NCBI GenBank assembly: GCA_026391795.1
Contig: JAPLDI010000045.1
Span: forward strand, 1-64,000
Direction: 5' to 3'
Length of the DNA stretch: 64,000 nt
DNA from: Bacteroidota bacterium
GTDB lineage: Bacteria; Bacteroidota; Bacteroidia; Bacteroidales; FEN-979
Notes under the pieces: generated by a model
Told to the model about the DNA's origin: nothing
Databases searched by the model: none
Seen by the model: the letters and a program-made list of their open reading frames with translations, nothing else
Position numbers and translations under genes: made by a program
In this document: in pieces, positions 59,182 to 64,000 of the stretch
Layout: each line of letters begins with the position of its first letter
How positions within the stretch are numbered: the first letter of the stretch is position 1

Positions 59182-61872
59182 ATGAATAATACTGAAAAAC
59201 AAATAAATACCTTTCAGGACGAACTGTTTCATGAACTATCTGACTTCCTGTCAACACAAAAAGCCAGATTCCCTTCTGATGAAATCCTGAAAATAGATCT
59301 TCATTGCCATGACCATAACAGCGACGTTCCGGATGAACTTCTCGGAAGGATCCTGAACCTCCCTGAAACATGGACCAGCTCCGAGCAGCTGATGGAAACC
59401 CTGATGAAGAATGATTGTGATACACTTACCATCACAAATCACAATAATACACGCTCCTGCTATGAATTAAGGGAAAAGGGCATCGATATTTTGACAGGTG
59501 CCGAATTCAGCGTCACCGTGCCCGATTTCGATATCGGTATTCATGTCCTGGCCTACGGTTTTACAAAAGATCAGGAGAAGATGATGATGAAGGTCCGGAA
59601 AAACGTTTATGCTTTCCAGGAGTTCGCCTTTCAAAATGATATCCCTACGATCTGGGCCCATCCCTTATACCATTATAGTATTAAAGGAACACCTCCTTTC
59701 AGTTTTTTCTCAAAAATGCTCCTGGTCTTTGAGCGTTTTGAAGTCCTCAACGGTCAGCGGGATACCTGGCAGAACATGCTGGTCAAGGTCTGGCTCGAAA
59801 GCATTACCCCTGAGATGATTGATACCCTGGCTTCGGAAACGGGAATCGATCCGTTAAAATATTGCAGGAATCCATATAAGAAGTCGATGTCGGGCGGGTC
59901 CGACAGCCACATGGGGATTTTCTCGGGAATGACCGGCACTTACCTTTATATTCCGGAGCTGAGAAAAAGACTGGAAACCAGTACGAGGTCGGAACTGGCG
60001 CTTGAAGCGCTCCGGGAGGGAAGAATGGCACCTTACGGTTCTCACCAGAACAGCGAAAAACTCACCATTGCCTTCCTTGATTATGTCTGCCAGATCGCAC
60101 TTTACCGGACGGATCCGGGCATGCTCAGGATCCTTCTTCATAAAGGGTCAGACCAGGAGAAGATCATTGCCCTGCTTATATCCAATGGTTTTGCCGAGCT
60201 TCAGCGACACAAGGTGACGATGAATTTCGTTGAGGTGTTTCACAACTCTTTTCTGGGAAAAGCCCCCGGGTTTACAAAGCGCCTATTCGTCCCAAGGGTA
60301 TACAAACCGGTATTCGATGATGCTTTGAAGATCGCGGCAAACTATACCAGTTCATCCGACCGTATCGTTGATAACTACAAGGAAAACATTGCCTCCATCT
60401 ACCATAAACTGAATTCGATTCTGTTCGGCAGACTGAATGTAAAGGTTGAAAAGATCCGTCAACAGGAAAATGGCATGGATATTACACTGAATAACCTGAT
60501 CAACCATTTTGAGATTCCCAGTGAGTTCAGGGCTCTTCTGGAGAACACACGGAAAATTGCAACAAAACCGGAAGACCGGATGGAACTCCCTAATATTCCT
60601 GATCTTCTGGATGGACTTTCTTTCCCGCTCCTGGGTTCAGCGCTGATCCTTGCAGCACATTTTACCAGTTCCCGTGTCCTTTATACCACACGTCCCCTGT
60701 TGCAGACGTTTTCCGAAAAGATCGGCAAACTTGAACATCCGAAGAAAATGCTCTGGCTTACCGACACCTTTGGCGACAACAATGGGGTTTCGATGGTACT
60801 CAAATCGATGCATGATGAGATCAAATCCAGGAATTTACCCATCGACATCATGGTTTGCAGCAATACCATCGAACCAGACGATCATCTCATTGTAATGAAA
60901 CCGGTGGCTGAATACAACCTGCCCCTTTACCGGGAACAGTCGATCCGGATTCCGGACTACCTTGAAATCCATCATATTTTTCATGACGGCGAATACGACC
61001 GGCTGATCTGTTCAACGGAAGGGCCTATGGGTCTCGCTGCTTTATACCTGAAGAACGCCTACTCCGTCACCTCCTATTTTTACCTTCACACGGACTGGGT
61101 CATGTTTGCAAAAAAAGTGCTCGACCTCGACCGTGGAAATCTTAACCGCTTCAGGCGCCTTCTCCGCGCTTTCTACAAATCCTTCGACGGATTGTTCGTG
61201 CTTAACTCCGACCAGGCAAAATGGCTCACCGGCAGGGAGATGGGGTTTGAACCGGAAACGGTTCATCCCACAGCTCACTGGGCAGATGAGAATTTTGTTC
61301 CAGGGAAGGATTCGAGAAAGGATTTCCCCGGGGTTCAGGAGAGCGATCCTGTGGTTTTATTTGCCGGACGGATAAGCCATGAAAAAGGGGTCATGGAATT
61401 GCCGGAGATCGTAAGTGGGTTGAAAGAGACTTTTCCAAATCTGAAACTGATCGTGGCCGGTACCGGGCCGGCTGAAAACGAGCTCAGGGAAGCCCTGCCG
61501 GAAGCAATTTTCCTTGGATGGGTCGACCATACTGAACTGCCCGGCATTTATTCCTCCGCTGATCTTCTGATCCTTCCATCCAGGTTTGATACTTTCAGCT
61601 GTGTAGTCCTCGAAGCCCTGAGTTGCGGACTGCCTGTAATTGCCTGTAAAACCAAAGGGCCTAAAGATATCATCCTGGAGGGGACCAACGGATACCTTGT
61701 AAATTCCAATCCCGAATTCATTGAGAAAATGAATGGTTTTTTCAGGGATAAAACCACACAGGCAGAATTCCGGGAGAATGCGCTGAGAAGAGCGAAGCAG
61801 TACAACAAGGAAATTATCATCAAACGCTTCCTGCAGCAAGTCGGACTCACCGGAACTGTTCATCCCGAATAA
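59182..61872 (+). CDS. PHP-domain phosphoesterase fused to a GT-B (GT4-like) glycosyltransferase
   Basis: 896 residues from the ATG at 59182. The PHP metal motifs come in order: DLHCHDHNSD (about residue 39), TNHNN, GAEFSV, WAHPLYH and GGSDSHMG (about residue 235). A central region of about 250 residues (270-520) has no motif I know. The rest is a glycosyltransferase of GT-B fold: WLTDTFGDNNGVSMVL near the N-terminal half, and the donor half with LFAGRISHEKG (about 725), VAGTGPAENEL, LPSRFDTFSCVVLEAL and GLPVIACKTKGPKD. It joins a phosphoesterase and a glycosyl transfer domain in one chain, so it may make a glycosyl phosphate product and dephosphorylate it, or cleave a phosphodiester. The GH13 gene starts in the last base of its stop codon. 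Confidence 0.85.
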   Translation: MNNTEKQINTFQDELFHELSDFLSTQKARFPSDEILKIDLHCHDHNSDVPDELLGRILNLPETWTSSEQLMETLMKNDCDTLTITNHNNTRSCYELREKGIDILTGAEFSVTVPDFDIGIHVLAYGFTKDQEKMMMKVRKNVYAFQEFAFQNDIPTIWAHPLYHYSIKGTPPFSFFSKMLLVFERFEVLNGQRDTWQNMLVKVWLESITPEMIDTLASETGIDPLKYCRNPYKKSMSGGSDSHMGIFSGMTGTYLYIPELRKRLETSTRSELALEALREGRMAPYGSHQNSEKLTIAFLDYVCQIALYRTDPGMLRILLHKGSDQEKIIALLISNGFAELQRHKVTMNFVEVFHNSFLGKAPGFTKRLFVPRVYKPVFDDALKIAANYTSSSDRIVDNYKENIASIYHKLNSILFGRLNVKVEKIRQQENGMDITLNNLINHFEIPSEFRALLENTRKIATKPEDRMELPNIPDLLDGLSFPLLGSALILAAHFTSSRVLYTTRPLLQTFSEKIGKLEHPKKMLWLTDTFGDNNGVSMVLKSMHDEIKSRNLPIDIMVCSNTIEPDDHLIVMKPVAEYNLPLYREQSIRIPDYLEIHHIFHDGEYDRLICSTEGPMGLAALYLKNAYSVTSYFYLHTDWVMFAKKVLDLDRGNLNRFRRLLRAFYKSFDGLFVLNSDQAKWLTGREMGFEPETVHPTAHWADENFVPGKDSRKDFPGVQESDPVVLFAGRISHEKGVMELPEIVSGLKETFPNLKLIVAGTGPAENELREALPEAIFLGWVDHTELPGIYSSADLLILPSRFDTFSCVVLEALSCGLPVIACKTKGPKDIILEGTNGYLVNSNPEFIEKMNGFFRDKTTQAEFRENALRRAKQYNKEIIIKRFLQQVGLTGTVHPE

Positions 61873-63515
61873 TGATACAAAGCAATAACCACACGGTCTG
61901 GTGGAAGCATGGGGTCTTCTACCATATCTATCCCCGCAGCTTCTATGATTCCAACAATGACGGGATCGGCGATATCCGGGGCATCATCCGGAAACTGGAA
62001 TACCTTTCAGAACTTGGTATTTCTGCAATCTGGATCTCCCCGCTCTATCAATCACCCATGCATGATTTCGGTTATGATATTTCCGATTACCGGACGATTG
62101 ATCCTGTTTTTGGCGACCTGGAGGATTTCAGGTCTCTTCTCAGGGAAGCCCATGAGCGCGGGATACGGATCATAATGGACCTGGTCATGAACCACACCTC
62201 GGTCGAACATCCCTGGTTCATCGAATCCTGTTCCTCCAGGGATAATCCCAAACGCGACTGGTATATCTGGCGCGATGGACTCTTCAGGGGCAAACCCAAT
62301 AACTGGAGATCGGCATTCGGAAGCAGTGCATGGGAATATGACAAACCTACCGGACAGTATTATCTTCATTCCTTCCTGAAAGAGATGCCCGATCTGAACT
62401 GGCGGAATAAGGAGCTCAGGAACACCTATTTTAAGGAAGTCAGGTTCTGGCTCGATCTCGGTGTTGACGGGTTCAGGCTGGATGTGATCAACATGATCGT
62501 AAAGGATAAAAAGTTCAGGAATAATCCCCTCTTCTTCGGGATTCCCTGGATCCAGAAACATGTTTACACCAGGAACCGTCCAAAATCTATCAGGATCACC
62601 CATCTCCTGCGAAAACTGCTGGATGAATATGTTGACCGTATGTGCGTCGGTGAGATCTACTCACTTCCACCCGGTGATCCTGCCCGTTCTGCTGGTTACC
62701 TCGGATCAGGTGATGACGCGATAAATCTTGCTTTTGATTTTTCACTGATGTTCCAGCCCTGGAATGCCAGGAAAGTCTGTGCCTGTCTTACAACGTGGTA
62801 TGACCACATCCCTGTAAATGGCTGGGCCTGCAATGTCCTTTCCAATCACGATCTTTTCAGGAGCAATAGCCGGTTCGGGAAGAAAAAGAATTTTTACGAA
62901 AAGTCGAAGCTTCTAGCCGTTCTCCTGCTGACGGTAAAAGGTACTCCATTTATTTATTATGGTGAGGAGATCGGGATGACAAACGGACGGCTGACAAAAA
63001 AGCAGATCGTCGATCCGCTCGGTAAGAAATTCTGGCCTCTTTTCAAGGGAAGAGACCGGGCCCGTACACCCATGCAATGGACTCCCGGAAAAAATGCGGG
63101 CTTTTCCGAAGCCAGCCCCTGGCTTCCGGTAAACCCTGAATTTCCTGAATTAAATGTAGAAACAGAGTCATCAGATCCGGCATCGTTATTGAACCTTTAC
63201 AGACAACTGATCCGACTGCGCAACGAAACAGAAACCCTTCAATCTGGCGATTGGGTACCCCTGATAAAAGGTGGAAACGGGATACTTGCATTTCTCCGGA
63301 TCCTGGGAGACGACAGCGTTCTTGTACTCCTGAATTTCAGAAATAAGATATCAAAAATATTCCTGCCGATACCTTCCAATGGGAATGTGCTGGTGTCGAC
63401 GCACAGAGTGGAAGGATCCAACTTCAAATCCCTGGAGGATCGTTTATTCCCTTATGAGGCAATAGCTGTGCGACTGAATGACACACGCCCAGAGAGTCAC
63501 AAACCGTTCTCTTAA
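61872..63515 (+). CDS. GH13 alpha-amylase family enzyme (oligo-1,6-glucosidase / trehalose-synthase-like)
   Basis: 547 residues. The TIM-barrel regions are clear: YPRSFYDSNNDGIGDIRGI, DLVMNHTSVEHPWF, DGFRLDV with nucleophile Asp204, CVGEIYS with acid/base Glu261, and LSNHD with Asp327. It has the DSNNDGIGDI start typical of the oligo-1,6-glucosidase/sucrose-hydrolase/trehalose-synthase group, and a C-terminal beta domain after about 460. No signal peptide is visible, so it is probably cytoplasmic. Substrate: an alpha-glucoside, possibly the product of the upstream glycosyltransferase, with which it shares one base of overlap (TAATG). Confidence 0.9.
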   Translation: MIQSNNHTVWWKHGVFYHIYPRSFYDSNNDGIGDIRGIIRKLEYLSELGISAIWISPLYQSPMHDFGYDISDYRTIDPVFGDLEDFRSLLREAHERGIRIIMDLVMNHTSVEHPWFIESCSSRDNPKRDWYIWRDGLFRGKPNNWRSAFGSSAWEYDKPTGQYYLHSFLKEMPDLNWRNKELRNTYFKEVRFWLDLGVDGFRLDVINMIVKDKKFRNNPLFFGIPWIQKHVYTRNRPKSIRITHLLRKLLDEYVDRMCVGEIYSLPPGDPARSAGYLGSGDDAINLAFDFSLMFQPWNARKVCACLTTWYDHIPVNGWACNVLSNHDLFRSNSRFGKKKNFYEKSKLLAVLLLTVKGTPFIYYGEEIGMTNGRLTKKQIVDPLGKKFWPLFKGRDRARTPMQWTPGKNAGFSEASPWLPVNPEFPELNVETESSDPASLLNLYRQLIRLRNETETLQSGDWVPLIKGGNGILAFLRILGDDSVLVLLNFRNKISKIFLPIPSNGNVLVSTHRVEGSNFKSLEDRLFPYEAIAVRLNDTRPESHKPFS

Positions 63516-63783
63516 AGGAAATCAATCCTGCCCCCTCAATTTACACCTCAGTTTCGCTCTTCCTGCAACGAGTAAGCTATTGGAGCTTCTTCTACAGATC
63601 TGAGGGAAGGAGAGGTCTTTGATACCCGCCTGCCTGTTATTGACTTAGGGCAAACGAACATTCCGCGGAGGATAGGTAAACCATCAATACCCTCTTCCCT
63701 CTGACGGATCTTGTTTTTTTTTGGCTTCTACACTTTTTCCATTTTGTTCTTTGGTGTTCAAATCGTGTCAACTATTCTGTCCC

Positions 63784-64000
63784 TTATATGGGGTAATTAC
63801 TCAATAACTGGGATGTTATCTGGTAAAATTCAAATTCTTCTTTTTTCCTCCTCGTGATCTCTTTAATCTTCAAAACGATTGAATTGACCCCTTTTGCCTG
63901 TAGCATATTGTGGAATGTGCCCTCAAACCAGAGCCGGGTTCCGTCCTTACGGGTCACCTGGAATTCCAATTCTGATGCCAGGCGGGGCTGAATCAGAACA
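63784..64000 (-). CDS. C-terminal end of a PAS-domain signalling protein (partial)
   Basis: The frame is open from the window end to a stop at 63784. The visible 71 residues or so end a PAS/PAC module: EFQVTRKDGTRLWFEGTFHN, then GVNSIVLKIKEITRRKKEE, followed by a short tail ending LLSNYPI. Such modules usually sit in histidine kinases or diguanylate-cyclase-type sensors, but the upstream part is outside the window. There is no kinase domain after the PAS module, so any output domain would have to be N-terminal, or the protein is a truncated or stand-alone sensor. Confidence 0.7.
   Translation of the reverse strand, partial: VLIQPRLASELEFQVTRKDGTRLWFEGTFHNMLQAKGVNSIVLKIKEITRRKKEEFEFYQITSQLLSNYPI

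Noticed and set aside
63516-63783. Possible gene or RNA after the GH13 gene
   Set aside because: No frame of useful length, no tRNA-like folding and no clear terminator. Only a T-run near 63713-63722 was seen.

Overview
The window looks like a chromosomal segment of a Bacteroidota bacterium, probably an anaerobic or microaerobic Bacteroidales-like lineage. The evidence is as follows. Several start regions carry the Bacteroidota promoter (TTTG, about 19 nt, TAnnTTTG), two of them exact (4264-4294 and 5880-5910). There is a very large PKD-repeat protein with a SprB repeat and a type IX secretion type B C-terminus. Ribosomal protein S1 is of the long type, and MqnA (futalosine menaquinone route) and HydE ([FeFe]-hydrogenase maturation) are present. 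No rRNA, tRNA, CRISPR array or intact mobile element was seen.

Layout. 1-1047: frameshifted tyrosine recombinase, cut by the window edge. 1360-5713 (minus): ASKHA sugar kinase, miaA, a pRiA4b ORF-3-like gene, and a CCA-adding-type nucleotidyltransferase. 5955-9713 (plus): isocitrate dehydrogenase, a small HD-like protein and a fused aconitase, i.e. citrate to 2-oxoglutarate. 9812-16881: LpxL-like acyltransferase, lipoate ligase, then a tight DUF1338 / esterase lipoprotein / D-2-hydroxyglutarate-dehydrogenase-like operon that resembles the end of the 2-oxoadipate route. 17140-20629: small lipoprotein, RNase Z, ribosomal protein S1. 20821-33118 (minus): three-gene surface-protein operon of 2559, 753 and 757 residues. 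33915-46320: housekeeping genes (ychF, hydE, rlmD, aroK, DUF1573 lipoprotein, yajC, YbbR-like, coaE, mqnA, yidC, pyrG, gapA). 46372-48426: membrane/TPR protein. 48535-58923: a phosphate island with PhoB/PhoR-like regulators, a porin-pstSCAB-phoU cluster behind a Pho-box-like element, and pit with a GPP34 gene. 59182-63515: PHP-glycosyltransferase fusion with a GH13 enzyme. 63784-64000: end of a PAS-domain protein.

The most unusual layer is non-coding. At least fifteen short tandem arrays lie between genes. Their unit lengths are confined to 7, 8 or 9 bp, while their sequences are unrelated (CCATTTT, GATGCTG, CTCACCT, ACGCGTC, CAGANNT, AATTANG, GCGAAATN, ACAAACTTT and others). Three arrays contain the stop codon of a neighbouring gene, a fourth abuts one, and one array is inserted in frame inside the fused aconitase. 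A perfect 39-bp inverted repeat flanks 6 kb and is itself attached to the 9-bp satellite. These arrays, the DUF1338-D2HGDH operon, the Pit-GPP34 pair and the PHP-glycosyltransferase/GH13 pair are the places most worth following up.
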